A stretch of DNA of 64,000 bases from an uncultured candidate division Zixibacteria bacterium (GCA_903908285.1 CAIVRH010000007.1:1-64000), one strand, 5' to 3'; positions 1 through 9,690 are shown, numbered from the stretch's first letter. The notes: generated by a model not told the origin, from the letters alone. Made by a program: numbers and translations.

Positions 1-328
1 ACTTGGATCACCTGGACATCGCTTTTTTTGCCATAATCTGACTCCAATCTGAAAACGTTTCCAGTTTTTCCTCCATTATGCCATATTACTCAACCGATTA
101 CCACATTTTTACCAACACGAAACTTCCATTAACCCAGTTTTGAATTATAATAGCCTAATTCAGAATAGCTTCTCGATTGTATGGTTATGAATCTGGGTCT
201 GTTAATTCTCTGCAGCGAACTTACCGGATCGCATATCTCCTAAAGACAAATCCACGAGAGGTGGTAATGAAACCCGTAAAAAACTTACCCCTCCACGAAA
301 CGTGGAGGGGTAAGAAGAGGGGGGAGGG
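1..328. other. Intergenic region at left edge
   Basis: I see no convincing gene in the first 328 bases. The only clear structure is the terminator hairpin described at 278-314, which belongs to the minus-strand peptidase gene that ends at 329. Confidence 0.5.
278..314 (-). terminator. Rho-independent terminator of the C25 peptidase gene
   Basis: A perfect 14-bp inverted repeat (284-297 with 301-314, loop of three A) lies just past the stop codon of the minus-strand gene. Read on the minus strand, the stem is followed at once by six T (278-283). This is the classic intrinsic terminator arrangement. Confidence 0.85.
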
Positions 329-2683
329 TTATTGACAGTTGGGAACTATTCCGGCCCTATATAAATAATTTACCAGAAAGATCACATCGGCGATATCCAC
401 CTGTCCACTACAGGTGACGTCACCTGCAATCAAGGGATCGGGTGCCAGATTGCTTTGGTAGAGATAGTTTATCAAAAAGATCACGTCTCCCACATTCACG
501 ATTCGGTCATCATTGCAATCGCCCAGGATATACCTTTGAACTGCCAAAGAATCGGACCAGATGCACTCTCGATCATGGATATCTTTGGCTTTCACTTTGA
601 CATGGTAAGTCCCCGAATTATCCCATACATGGGATGTGGTGCAGGTATTTCCCGACGGATAGGGTCCGACCCAACCACTATTGGTTCCGTCTCCCCAGTT
701 AAACTGGTAGAATATACTGTCTAAATCCGGATCGGTGGTGAGGCTGGAGAAATCGTATCCTATACCGGGCTGTCCCACGGTGGGGCCGGTGGGTTGTCCG
801 GGAATCTCGGGTGGATAATTGGTAAGAACCGGAGCCATGGTCAAATCCGGGTTACCCCAGAACGCTCCCCATTCGAACATTTCGTATCTGGCATTTGCAG
901 TCCAGAGGTTTTTGGTGTACATAATTCTTAAAGCCCGCTGTTGCGCTTCACCCTGGGTAAAATTTCCGGAGGTAACGGATGTGGTGAAGAAGTAATCCAT
1001 CGATTGGCTGGAACCGCCTAAAGAATCATGCCAAGCTGGTTGCCCGTAAGCCACCTTGGTGGCACCGAGAAAACCGACAGCACCCTGTTGGAGCATCATC
1101 TGGCCGATATTGGGAGCATCCGTATCCGAATTACTGCAGGCGTCTGCAAACATTATGGCGGGATAGTTGTCATTAAGATAGGGACAGGTGGAGGTGGAGA
1201 TAAATGCCTCACCGGTCGAGTACAGGATATAGCTGGCGTATTCCGAGCCGTGTCCGGCATAGTTCACAAAAGAGTAGTGATTAGTCGACCAAACCGACCT
1301 CACATTATTGAATGTAAGGTTATAGTCCATGGTATACAAGGAATGACCCTGTTCATACATCCGGGTCTTAGTCCAGTCCGCCATCCAAGGCCGGCTTACT
1401 TTCTTTTCCATCAGAACGGCATTGTCGGTATCATCCCAGAAATAGCCGCCCAGAAGAAGAATGTTTTTCTTGAAAGCAGGATTATCGTTCTGCTCGAACG
1501 CAATCGACTTTTCACAAATGTGAAGTACAGTCGCAGGGGCGCTCCACGGAATTCTTCCCACGTTGATCTCATTATAAAAATCAATGAGATCACCACTAGT
1601 CTCACCCCACCTGTGGTTTTTGTTTTTGTCCCAGGAGAGACTATCCGGCAGGGTAAGCTCGGCATAGTAGAAATCCGTTTCCGGTTTTCCGTATCCCTCA
1701 TCCTGCCAGCAGCGGCGCATGGGCACGTCATCATAGCTGCCTACCAAAAGGACATCTTCGATACCCCATTTTAAAGAGGGATACTTATCCCTTAAGAAAT
1801 TTCTAACTTTTTCAGCCAAGTCGTAACCCGTATAATTGGAACTGATCCAGGAGGTGGTAACCACGTTAACAGTTCTCCCTTTGCCGATTTCCCAGTCCAC
1901 CAACGGGGTTACGGAGGAGGTCAAAGCATCCAGGGTAATGATGACGAAATCATAGGTCCCTTTCCCTTTGGAGCCTTCAGGATACCAGCCCTGAGCCTGA
2001 TAGTAATTCAAGACGATCTCATTGGCGGTCCGCTCCGAACGGGTGAGATTATCCACCATTATCTTTTCAGTAGAAAAATCCGGGGGAAAGCTATAACTGA
2101 CATGTACCGTAACCTGAGGATAGTAAGTCAGTTGGCCGGATAGAGCCCGGTAGGTTACCGGGGTTATCCGGACATCCACCAGATTGTACTTTCGGTAGCC
2201 TGACGCTTGAACCATCTCTCCGACTGAAGACGGATACGGATCATCGTTTTGATAGATGGATTTGAAGTTCTCCTCATACATCCTCTGGTCTTGTTCATAA
2301 AGCAGGGGATTCTCCTGACCGATTACCCGGGGAAGAGTTGAAGGGGCTATTTGATAAGTTCCCGGAAGCACCACACCTTCGCCAGTTTCAAACCTAACTT
2401 GGGTTACTTCCGCTCCCGGTGGGATGGCTATGGAGAAGATACTGGAGGGGAGATTCGGTTTTCCCGGAACCATGAGCCGACCGAAATCATTTATATAGAT
2501 TTCGTCTCCCGTCGCGGTAGCTCTGATCTCATAGGTGCCTATGGGAATGGTGGTGCTGATTTCACCGGGGGAGATGACCGGCTGATATCCCCAGGCAGAA
2601 AAAGTTATCACCATACTTCCCGCTACCAGCAGCAGTAAAAACAGCAAAGCTGCCTTAAACTCCTTAACACTTAAGAATAACAT
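329..2683 (-). CDS. Secreted C25 (gingipain-type) cysteine peptidase with dockerin-like C-terminus
   Basis: A 784-residue secreted protein. A hydrophobic signal segment (about residues 10-30) is followed by a propeptide-like region. The peptidase family C25 catalytic region carries the expected histidine in an AGHGSE context (about H478) and cysteine in ADACSNSD (about C516). A PKD/Ig-like module follows. Two dockerin-type repeats end the protein, each with a DxNxDxxxNxxD-like calcium loop (GDCNDDRIVNVGD and a second copy). An SD-like AAAGGAT precedes the ATG. The neighbouring gene, on the same strand, ends in the same kind of module. The family cleaves proteins outside the cell; the target here is unknown. 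Confidence 0.85.
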   Translation of the reverse strand: MLFLSVKEFKAALLFLLLLVAGSMVITFSAWGYQPVISPGEISTTIPIGTYEIRATATGDEIYINDFGRLMVPGKPNLPSSIFSIAIPPGAEVTQVRFETGEGVVLPGTYQIAPSTLPRVIGQENPLLYEQDQRMYEENFKSIYQNDDPYPSSVGEMVQASGYRKYNLVDVRITPVTYRALSGQLTYYPQVTVHVSYSFPPDFSTEKIMVDNLTRSERTANEIVLNYYQAQGWYPEGSKGKGTYDFVIITLDALTSSVTPLVDWEIGKGRTVNVVTTSWISSNYTGYDLAEKVRNFLRDKYPSLKWGIEDVLLVGSYDDVPMRRCWQDEGYGKPETDFYYAELTLPDSLSWDKNKNHRWGETSGDLIDFYNEINVGRIPWSAPATVLHICEKSIAFEQNDNPAFKKNILLLGGYFWDDTDNAVLMEKKVSRPWMADWTKTRMYEQGHSLYTMDYNLTFNNVRSVWSTNHYSFVNYAGHGSEYASYILYSTGEAFISTSTCPYLNDNYPAIMFADACSNSDTDAPNIGQMMLQQGAVGFLGATKVAYGQPAWHDSLGGSSQSMDYFFTTSVTSGNFTQGEAQQRALRIMYTKNLWTANARYEMFEWGAFWGNPDLTMAPVLTNYPPEIPGQPTGPTVGQPGIGYDFSSLTTDPDLDSIFYQFNWGDGTNSGWVGPYPSGNTCTTSHVWDNSGTYHVKVKAKDIHDRECIWSDSLAVQRYILGDCNDDRIVNVGDVIFLINYLYQSNLAPDPLIAGDVTCSGQVDIADVIFLVNYLYRAGIVPNCQ

Positions 2684-2845
2684 AAATTTATCCTTTTGGG
2701 TTAGAGGGTGAAGTTTTTCCCTTAACTCTTATTTACCTATCTATTTAATTATAATAATAAAATTGAAAAAGTCAAGAGAAACAAAGGACAAAATGAAGAA
2801 TTGTTAAAAAAGTCGAGCGGGGTTATGGTCCAGCCGGACAAAACC

Positions 2846-5080
2846 TTAACAGGAGGGGAGTAATCCGCTTTTGAAAAGATAGTTGATTAAGGATATCGCG
2901 TCTCCGATATCAACCACTCCATCACAATTGGCATCGGCGGAGGATAGGGGGGAAGGAGGGGGACCTTTTTTATACAGATAATTCAACAGGTAAACCATGT
3001 CCCCGATATTTATTATCCCGTCGTCGTTGGCATCACCCCGAATGAAACTCAACAGAACCGAGAGGTTGCCCGAGTTTCGATTTGCAGTTGCCAGGTCTAT
3101 AGAGCCATTTCCATCCAGATCCGCTTCAAAAAGGGCTATGGGGAAATCCCCCACCGGATAGTCGGAATCGTAACTGAATGTGCCATTTCCATGGTTGGAA
3201 AGGAACGAGATGGTGTTGTCTCCGGCATTGGCCACGATGAGGTCAAGATCACCGTCAGCATCCAGGTCGGCAGCAAAAACGGAAAGGGGGGCGTTCCCCA
3301 CCGAATAAGCCGAAGGCAAAGAAAAAGCGCCACTACCATTGTTTAACAAAACTGAAACTAAGTTGGAAGCTGCCGAATTTCCATGCCCCACTGCCATATC
3401 CAGATTACCATTGCCATCCAGGTCGGCCAACCAAATAGAATAAGGACCCACACCTGCCGGATAGAAAGAGGGTGGAGCAAAAGTCCCGTTCCCGTTGTTC
3501 ATCAAAACAGCGATTTGGTCGGAATGATTGTTGGCGGTCACCAGATCGATGTCGCCGTCTTGATCCAGATCACCGGCACAGATGCAGGTTGGGTAATCCC
3601 CCGCCGGGTATCTTACTTGAGGTGCAAATGTAGCGTTCCCTTGGTTCAGCAGAATCGAGATGTCATTGGTCCCGGCATTAGCGGCAGCCAGATCGATATC
3701 ACCGTCGCCATCCAGATCAGCCGCGATCACTGAAAAAGGCTGTGATCCCGCCGGATATTCCACTTGAGGATCGAAATTGCCGGCACCCTGATTCAATAAA
3801 ACAGATATATCGTCGGAGGACAAATTCGAAGTGGCCAGATCCAGGTCACCGTCTCCATCCAAATCAGCCGCTACGACGCTATAAGGGGTACTTCCTACAG
3901 GATAAACGGAATCGGGTGCAAAGATACCATCCCCCTGGTTCAATAGGACCGATACGTTGTCCGAGCCGCTATTGGCAACAGCTAGGTCCAGATCCCCATT
4001 ATTATCCAGGTCGGCGATAAAAACGGATTGAGGATTTTCACGGACAGGATTGGTGGAACCGGGACCCAATGAGTTCCCTCCCCGACTAACCGCTACAGTA
4101 AAGGACCAGATATAGCTTTGCCGCATGGGGGTTCCGTCCGTTGCGAGCATATCGGCGGTTAAAACCGCGGTTACGACTTCTCCCACTTTAAAGTCTTGTA
4201 AAGGATTGAAAGTGGCAGTTCGGGTAAGTTCATCGTAGCTGACCGTTCCCGGGTGTCTCCCGGAAGATTGGGCATTCACTATGAAAGTGGAAGGATTGAT
4301 GGTGGTTGGATCCATGGTAGTATCGAAGGTTGCCGATATCTGCACAGTCTCCGGCACATTCAGCTGATCCTTTTCCGGGGAGGTAAGCTGTATTCTCGGT
4401 CCGTTCCACGGTTGTATGGAAAAACAATATGGCAGGTGGTGCCGGGGGATATATGCGAACACATCCGATCGGATGAACTTCAGACGGCTGGAGGGCGGCC
4501 AGAAACACGAATCTATGCAGATGGTCATGGTATCTTCGACTTTGAAGGTCATGGTTGCCAGAAGGACTTTCTTTTCCGGTCCGAACTTCTGATCCTCTAC
4601 ACTGAATGGCGTCATGGCGAGCCAAAAATTCGAAGTTCCATCCAAATTCAAATCGATGAGGTTCCACTCCCCCCCGTTTCCTTTTTCGTACAGGTCCATC
4701 ATCCAGTTGTGGATGGTGTCCCCGTTCGCTATAAAATGACGGAAGATGTTTCTCGGATTGCTCCAGTTGACGGGTTTATTCCAATAGGAACTCAGGCTGC
4801 AATATTTTGTCGGGTTGGTATGAGTAAAACTCAGAGGAATGACCATGCCGGCAATGGAATCAAAGGGATTTGGATTATCGTGGGTTACCTTTATCAAAAC
4901 CCGGACCAAATTTCCCGGATTGGTAAAGAAAGCATCATGCGGATAAACCTCCACATACAGGGTATCGCATACCCCGTTGTCATTGGGCTGTTCCGGGCAC
5001 TGTCCCCAGCTTGATGCCAGACCGATCAACAAAGACAATCCGATTAATCCGATAAAAGATAAAATTGCTATAATTTTCAT
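2846..5080 (-). CDS. Secreted FG-GAP/VCBS repeat protein with Ig-like and dockerin-like domains
   Basis: The start is placed at the ATG at 5080, because it gives a clean signal peptide (MKIIAILSFIGLIGLSLL) that a longer frame would bury. The mature protein has an unassigned N-terminal domain, a Big_5-type Ig-like domain (around residues 230-330) and seven FG-GAP/VCBS repeats with DLDGDGDLDL-type calcium loops. These repeats form a beta-propeller. Two dockerin-like repeats (GDANDDGIINIGD, ADANCDGVVDIGD) end the protein. About 160 bp separate it from the C25 peptidase downstream on the same strand. It is probably a surface or extracellular structural or adhesive protein; the function is not known. 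Confidence 0.8.
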   Translation of the reverse strand: MKIIAILSFIGLIGLSLLIGLASSWGQCPEQPNDNGVCDTLYVEVYPHDAFFTNPGNLVRVLIKVTHDNPNPFDSIAGMVIPLSFTHTNPTKYCSLSSYWNKPVNWSNPRNIFRHFIANGDTIHNWMMDLYEKGNGGEWNLIDLNLDGTSNFWLAMTPFSVEDQKFGPEKKVLLATMTFKVEDTMTICIDSCFWPPSSRLKFIRSDVFAYIPRHHLPYCFSIQPWNGPRIQLTSPEKDQLNVPETVQISATFDTTMDPTTINPSTFIVNAQSSGRHPGTVSYDELTRTATFNPLQDFKVGEVVTAVLTADMLATDGTPMRQSYIWSFTVAVSRGGNSLGPGSTNPVRENPQSVFIADLDNNGDLDLAVANSGSDNVSVLLNQGDGIFAPDSVYPVGSTPYSVVAADLDGDGDLDLATSNLSSDDISVLLNQGAGNFDPQVEYPAGSQPFSVIAADLDGDGDIDLAAANAGTNDISILLNQGNATFAPQVRYPAGDYPTCICAGDLDQDGDIDLVTANNHSDQIAVLMNNGNGTFAPPSFYPAGVGPYSIWLADLDGNGNLDMAVGHGNSAASNLVSVLLNNGSGAFSLPSAYSVGNAPLSVFAADLDADGDLDLIVANAGDNTISFLSNHGNGTFSYDSDYPVGDFPIALFEADLDGNGSIDLATANRNSGNLSVLLSFIRGDANDDGIINIGDMVYLLNYLYKKGPPPSPLSSADANCDGVVDIGDAISLINYLFKSGLLPSC

Positions 5081-5368
5081 GGTTGTTATTTCCGGTAAAG
5101 AGTGATTAAAACCATTAGGGGAGGGGAATGCCCTGCCCCGTATCGGAATAATCATCTTTCTGTTATATCGGCGGGATTTCATCCCACCTTCAAGCGCCCT
5201 TTCCCCACTGCTATTAGACTTACGATTAAATCTTCAAGTTTTATTGCTTTTGGCAGGATGGCGGTGAGTAGTCTTGAAACGTCGGTTTGAGATTAAGACC
5301 GCTTCTTTAAAGTCATTCATATCTTTTGCAGGATACCCGGGAACAGATCCGACAATTAACGTTTATGC

Positions 5369-6124
5369 TCAGCCGCATAAAACCGCACCACCGTTAACAT
5401 TGATTATCTCTCCGGTGATGAACGTGGATAACTCGGACGCTAAAAAAAGCACGCTGCCGGCAATCTCATCGGCTGTGCCGGCCCTTCCCATCGGTATCGC
5501 CTGAAGTATCTTTTCCCTTTCCTCTCCCATCAGAGAAGCATGGCTCATATCGGTATCCACCCAGCCGGGGGCGACACAATTGACTCTAATATGGTGTGGT
5601 GCCAATTCCACTGCTAAGGATTTGGTAAGGCTGATAATGGCTCCCTTAGAAGCGGCGTAATGCGAATGATATGGTTCTCCTCTTTGTCCGGCGGTGGATG
5701 AGATATTGATAATATTCCCCGATCTTTGCTTTATCATATATGGTACGGATGCGGTTATGGGATAGAAAGTGCCATAAAGATTCACCGCGATAGTTTCCTT
5801 CAATTGTTCTTCCGTCATCCGGTCGATGGCAGCATATTTCCAGACACCGGCATTATTTACCAGGATGTCGATTCGGCCAAATTCCTTAACGGCATAAGCT
5901 ACCATATCTTCCACCTGTCTTTTGTTGGAGATATCAGCTTTGTATATTTTTGCAGTTACTCCCAAATTCTCTGCATGTGTTGCCACTTCTTTAGCGTCTT
6001 TTTCGCTATTATAATAATTTATCACCAGATCACAGCCGGTTTGAGCAAACATAAGCGCGGCAGCTTTGCCGATTCCCCGGGATGCTCCGGTGATAAGAGC
6101 AACTTTATTTCTCAAGCTTATCAT
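5369..6124 (-). CDS. Short-chain dehydrogenase/reductase (FabG-like)
   Basis: A 251-residue classical SDR. The NAD(P)-binding TGASRGIG motif is near residues 11-18, NNAG lies in the middle, and the catalytic Ser and YxxxK (HYAASKGA) follow. The ending (FITGEIINVNGG) is typical of 3-oxoacyl-ACP reductases and related enzymes. The start at 6124 is chosen because AAGGAG lies just upstream and the Rossmann motif falls at the usual distance. The substrate cannot be told from sequence; FabG-like is a family description. It lies just outside the left end of the island. Confidence 0.85.
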   Translation of the reverse strand: MISLRNKVALITGASRGIGKAAALMFAQTGCDLVINYYNSEKDAKEVATHAENLGVTAKIYKADISNKRQVEDMVAYAVKEFGRIDILVNNAGVWKYAAIDRMTEEQLKETIAVNLYGTFYPITASVPYMIKQRSGNIINISSTAGQRGEPYHSHYAASKGAIISLTKSLAVELAPHHIRVNCVAPGWVDTDMSHASLMGEEREKILQAIPMGRAGTADEIAGSVLFLASELSTFITGEIINVNGGAVLCG

Positions 6125-6214
6125 GGTTTCTCCTTTTAGCTTAATTAACCTACTATAGTTAATGGATAATCTATCATAAAGGGAAAATATTGTAAATACA
6201 AAAAAAATTTGTAG

Positions 6215-6248
6215 GTCGGGTTGCGATCCGTACGGAGAGCTACCCGAC
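6215..6248. repeat. Short GC-rich inverted repeat
   Basis: GTCGGGT at 6215-6221 pairs with ACCCGAC at 6242-6248. The same core recurs in the terminator-like hairpins at 11.3 and 11.5 kb. It lies upstream of the minus-strand SDR gene, so it is not that gene's terminator; it looks like a dispersed REP-type element. Confidence 0.4.
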
Positions 6249-6265
6249 AATCAGCATGTTTAGAT

Positions 6266-6295
6266 TCAACCAATAAAAAAAGCGGGAAACGGGAT
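6266..6295. repeat. attL-like direct repeat (left end of island)
   Basis: A 30-bp sequence identical to 31664-31693. The right-hand copy runs into the 3' end of the tRNA-Gly gene, sharing its last bases (GCGGGAAACGGGAT). The left-hand copy has no tRNA attached. A tRNA 3' end duplicated at the far end of an element is the standard scar of site-specific integration by a tyrosine recombinase. Confidence 0.9.
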
Positions 6296-6319
6296 AGGAT
6301 GAAGAACAGATTTTTAATG

Positions 6320-6348
6320 TTGACAGACACAGGGTGTCTATTTATTTT
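6320..6348 (+). promoter_or_regulatory. Sigma70-type promoter with palindromic operator in the spacer
   Basis: TTGACA (6320-6325) and TATTTT (6343-6348) are 17 bases apart. The perfect palindrome AGACACAGGGTGTCT (6325-6339) fills most of the spacer, where a bound repressor would block RNA polymerase. It sits about 25 bp inside the left attachment repeat and about 80 bp before the first island gene. No matching repressor gene is evident nearby. Confidence 0.55.
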
Positions 6349-6426
6349 ACACTTGCTAACGAAAGGAGTAAGATGGGGAACGGAGGAATCTTAAATGGTT
6401 CCAGGGAATGGCCAAAGGAGGCTTTT

Positions 6427-7071
6427 ATGGCGGATGAAATATTATCAAAAAACTCGATCTATGAACAATATTGGGGACAAGCAAAACACCTTGAGTCAGA
6501 AAGAATGTGGATAATGGGTATCTGGTTAGGGGTGACCGGTTTCATGCTTAATGAAATCTGGGGGGCATCTGACACCACTTCTCTGGATGTGCAAAGCGTA
6601 GGATCAATGTCATCTGCACATTTAATTCTTACATTAGCAGTTCTAGCGTTTATTTCAAAGCTTAACTTGGAATACAGCAGGTATGTAGAACTCATTCGCA
6701 AAAAAGCGAAAGACCATACGGAGGAGAACGATCTGAAGGGTTTGTGGGCGATAATAGTGAGAGAAAAAATTGGTGAAAACTGGATTCGTAAAACATTCAG
6801 AAGAATTTTGAATACTATTTTGACAATAGGTGGAGTCAGCTCAGGTATTCTGATATTCGGAATTGTTTTAGACGTAGTCTTGATGACACGTCGCACAATA
6901 GGAGATCGTTTTATTTGTGGTTTCCCACATTGGACGATCTTTCTCCTTAGTTGGGGGATTGCTTTTGCAGTCTATCAGGGGCTGTTTTATATCCCTATTT
7001 ATAACAAACTTATAGATAACCTTAAGAGTAAGCCAGGAACTAAAGGAGATCATTCTTCGTCGGGTTTCTGA
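6427..7071 (+). CDS. Membrane protein of unknown function
   Basis: About 214 residues from the ATG at 6427, which follows AAAGGAG at good spacing. The in-frame ATG at 6373 also has an AAAGGAG and would add 18 residues. There are four likely membrane segments: two in the N-terminal half and two near the C-terminus. Between them is a charged loop (KKAKDHTEENDLKG). I do not recognise the family. It is the first gene inside the island, behind the 6320 promoter. Confidence 0.7.
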   Translation: MADEILSKNSIYEQYWGQAKHLESERMWIMGIWLGVTGFMLNEIWGASDTTSLDVQSVGSMSSAHLILTLAVLAFISKLNLEYSRYVELIRKKAKDHTEENDLKGLWAIIVREKIGENWIRKTFRRILNTILTIGGVSSGILIFGIVLDVVLMTRRTIGDRFICGFPHWTIFLLSWGIAFAVYQGLFYIPIYNKLIDNLKSKPGTKGDHSSSGF

Positions 7072-7171
7072 GAGGATTAGATTTGGCATAGGAAGTAAAA
7101 AGGGGTTATATATAGTAAAAACCGGGATACCGAGACAACCCGGGGGACCATTGTAAACGGAGGATATTGAA

Positions 7172-7474
7172 ATGAGTTCTGCGAAATTGCTCAAGTTTCT
7201 TGGTTGGATTGTAATAATATCTGGGATAATAGGGGGGCTAATCGTAATTAACATGTTCGGCGTCAAAATAACCTTTGGAAAAATAATTTCCTATTCTGGA
7301 GAGCCTAGTGGGTGGTCCCAAGAAACTAATCCGGTGGGTGTAGCTATAGGTGTTGGTATAATATTCGAGCATATCATTCTTGGGGCTTTTCTCATAGTCA
7401 TTGCACACATAGGTGAGACTGTTTACGAGATCAAGAAAAAGCTGGTCGATGGGGAGAAGGAGCAAAAAGAATAA
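7172..7474 (+). CDS. Small membrane protein of unknown function
   Basis: A 100-residue protein with two hydrophobic segments (FLGWIVIISGIIGGLIVINM near the start, and IIFEHIILGAFLIVIAHIG) and a lysine- and glutamate-rich tail. GGAGGA lies about 8 bases before the ATG. It follows the preceding membrane protein by about 100 bp on the same strand and may share its transcript. Family not recognised. Confidence 0.65.
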   Translation: MSSAKLLKFLGWIVIISGIIGGLIVINMFGVKITFGKIISYSGEPSGWSQETNPVGVAIGVGIIFEHIILGAFLIVIAHIGETVYEIKKKLVDGEKEQKE

Positions 7475-7573
7475 AGGGGCTACGTTACTCAACAGGGAAA
7501 ACCGACCGACTTGCAAGCATTTTGGGAAAAGGGAGAAGTAAACAGGGTTAAAAAGTAAACCGGGAGGGCAAAG

Positions 7574-8332
7574 ATGAAGAAGCTTTTTGTAGTTTCGGTG
7601 ATATTTTTACTGGTGGGAGTTGGGGCTTTGGTTGTGGCTCTGTATATGTTCAAAACGCATGGACAAGAAAAACCAGCCGTAGAGACTGCCACTCCTAAGG
7701 GAGTTAAAGAAGTGGGAGCTGGTAGCCGGGTTGTTTATGAAAAGCCAAAGACGATAAGCCGGTCCACGCCGGATAAGGCTATACAGAGCTATTGGGAGTA
7801 CATCGATTACGTGAGAAGTATAGAAAAGGAGCCAGAAACCAAAAGATACATGAAATTTACGAAAGCGTATGACGAATACTTGGTTGGAATAAAGTCTATA
7901 GAAAAGCCATTTTTAGATACTTTCTTTGAAAGAGAAGAGTTGATGAAAGGATTGGAACGTATCCAAAAGCCTGATCCGTTTTTTGCTTATGTTACTGATC
8001 CAAGGGAAGCTGTCCAAATCGAATATAGAAGAGAGATAAGAGAGGTTAAGCTTGAGTCGGATACCAGGGCGAAAGTGGAATGCATAATATATAATGTGAC
8101 ACCGCTGGAAGACCTAAAAGAGTCTCTCACACCAGAGGAAAAAAGCAAGAGGATTAAAGGTGAAGGTGTTGTTTACATTATGGAGAAGTTTCAAGACGGA
8201 TGGAAAATAGTTGATAGAGTGCGGCGGCCCCTGGAACTCAGAGACTATTGGGGCGAGGATATATGGGTTACTATGTGGCACAACAAAGGACATCACGAAA
8301 CTTACTATTCCGTTTACTATTGGGAAAATTAG
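7574..8332 (+). CDS. N-terminally anchored extracytoplasmic protein of unknown function
   Basis: A 252-residue protein with one strong N-terminal membrane segment (about residues 5-27) and no lipobox cysteine. The rest is a hydrophilic alpha/beta domain with a late SNTF2/DUF4878-like feel (KFQDGWKIVDRV), so an NTF2-like fold is possible but not shown. GGGAGGGC precedes the ATG. It is co-directional with its neighbours in the island's left arm. Confidence 0.65.
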   Translation: MKKLFVVSVIFLLVGVGALVVALYMFKTHGQEKPAVETATPKGVKEVGAGSRVVYEKPKTISRSTPDKAIQSYWEYIDYVRSIEKEPETKRYMKFTKAYDEYLVGIKSIEKPFLDTFFEREELMKGLERIQKPDPFFAYVTDPREAVQIEYRREIREVKLESDTRAKVECIIYNVTPLEDLKESLTPEEKSKRIKGEGVVYIMEKFQDGWKIVDRVRRPLELRDYWGEDIWVTMWHNKGHHETYYSVYYWEN

Positions 8333-8433
8333 TGGGAGGAAAGGAAATTGAGCCCTTGAGAGGCTTACTAATGGAGGATATCGGGGTGGGTAAGTAAAAC
8401 CAAGCAAGTGTTTTGAAGGATTGAAAAGATGAG

Positions 8434-9690
8434 ATGGGAGATGATGAGATGAAAAAGGTGAAGAGCAAGAAATCGAAAGACATTAAAGACAATTCAGAGA
8501 TTGGAGAAAGAGAGAGATTCCAGGAACTATTGAAAAAGAGTAAGCGTTATGGAACCGTTTTTGTGGATAAAAGTGAAGTGGAAAAGTTATTAACAGAAAC
8601 CAAGGGTCTGGACAGTATAAACCACTTGAATGCTAAATTTAACAGCTATTTCCAACCTTGGATCAAAATGCCACCAGAATACGAGGGAGATGTTTACTCG
8701 GAAGTAATATATGGTAAAAAAGCCAACGAAAATCAAAATATCGAGATTACTCCTTATGATGTGAGCCATAGATTACCAATGGTCAAAGAATGTCGAGAAA
8801 AACTTGGATATGATACAAAAAGAATAAGAGAGATAGTGGAATATGATAATGCTATGATCAAAATATTGCTTAAGACTCCTTTAGGTGGCATAAACGGAAT
8901 GACGGTCTTCTGGTTGGATGATTTCTCAGACCCACTCATAACTGCTTTCAGGAAATGTTGTGAGTGGTCTTTTTGCGCAGCTGAACTGGTTGCAAAAGAA
9001 CCTGCTGGAAGTTACCTCCGGTGGCGAGTCTATCCGTATTGGTTGAGATTAGAAAAGTTCCGATATAACTCGAATGAGCTGGATTTAATAAAGTACTTGT
9101 CCACCTTTGACCAGAAAAAAGCTTCGAAAGATGAGAAGGATTTTGTTTGTGTTGCATGCTTTATTGCATGGTGGCACCTGGGTTACGATAAGATAAGTAG
9201 CATTTTGGAGAGCAGAACATTGGTTCACCATGGTTACAGTCCGCAGGTTGTTATTAGACTATCCTATCAAAAGGCATTATCCTTTGAAGAGGTCGATTGG
9301 GAAGCTTCACTCAAAAATGTGAAAGCTGGAAAGTTGTTGTCATTTTTTAGAACACCTGATTTCGAATTGGAACGCGTAAAAAATAGAATCGACCTTCATA
9401 TATATCATCCAAAAAATATCGATTCAGAACTATGGAGAAAAATTGGCTTGGTATATACTGCTTTCAGAAACAGACTCGGAGTTAAAAAGCGTGGGTGGGG
9501 TGAAGTATCTGGTATAAAAGAAAGAATCGATGAGAGAGACACGAAACTAAGAAAAAAATACAAAAGGCTGCGGCATTCATCACCTTCAGCTGAAATTGCT
9601 TTTGATAGGCTCCTAGAATTGATGCCATCAATATGGGGTAAACCTCTGTCACTTGAGCGCACGAAAAGGGTAGTTTACAGAAAAACATAA
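8434..9690 (+). CDS. Soluble protein of unknown function
   Basis: A 418-residue protein without a signal peptide or membrane segment. It is charged at both ends and has conserved-looking aromatic patches in the middle (FVCVACFIAWWHLGYDKI). The ATG at 8449, five codons in, has GGGAG at better spacing and may be the real start. The coding sequence looks more AT-rich than the gas vesicle genes downstream. I recognise no catalytic motif. Confidence 0.6.
   Translation: MGDDEMKKVKSKKSKDIKDNSEIGERERFQELLKKSKRYGTVFVDKSEVEKLLTETKGLDSINHLNAKFNSYFQPWIKMPPEYEGDVYSEVIYGKKANENQNIEITPYDVSHRLPMVKECREKLGYDTKRIREIVEYDNAMIKILLKTPLGGINGMTVFWLDDFSDPLITAFRKCCEWSFCAAELVAKEPAGSYLRWRVYPYWLRLEKFRYNSNELDLIKYLSTFDQKKASKDEKDFVCVACFIAWWHLGYDKISSILESRTLVHHGYSPQVVIRLSYQKALSFEEVDWEASLKNVKAGKLLSFFRTPDFELERVKNRIDLHIYHPKNIDSELWRKIGLVYTAFRNRLGVKKRGWGEVSGIKERIDERDTKLRKKYKRLRHSSPSAEIAFDRLLELMPSIWGKPLSLERTKRVVYRKT

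Noticed and set aside
1028-1774. Long plus-strand open frame opposite the C25 peptidase
   Set aside because: It lies wholly within the peptidase gene, which has clear motifs, a signal peptide and a terminator; the antisense frame has no family features or SD.
4253-5014. Plus-strand open frame of 253 codons opposite the FG-GAP protein
   Set aside because: Shadow of the real gene; low-complexity translation without recognisable domains.
6145-6330. 61-codon minus-strand ORF across attL
   Set aside because: It covers the repeat and the promoter on the other strand and has no SD or family match.
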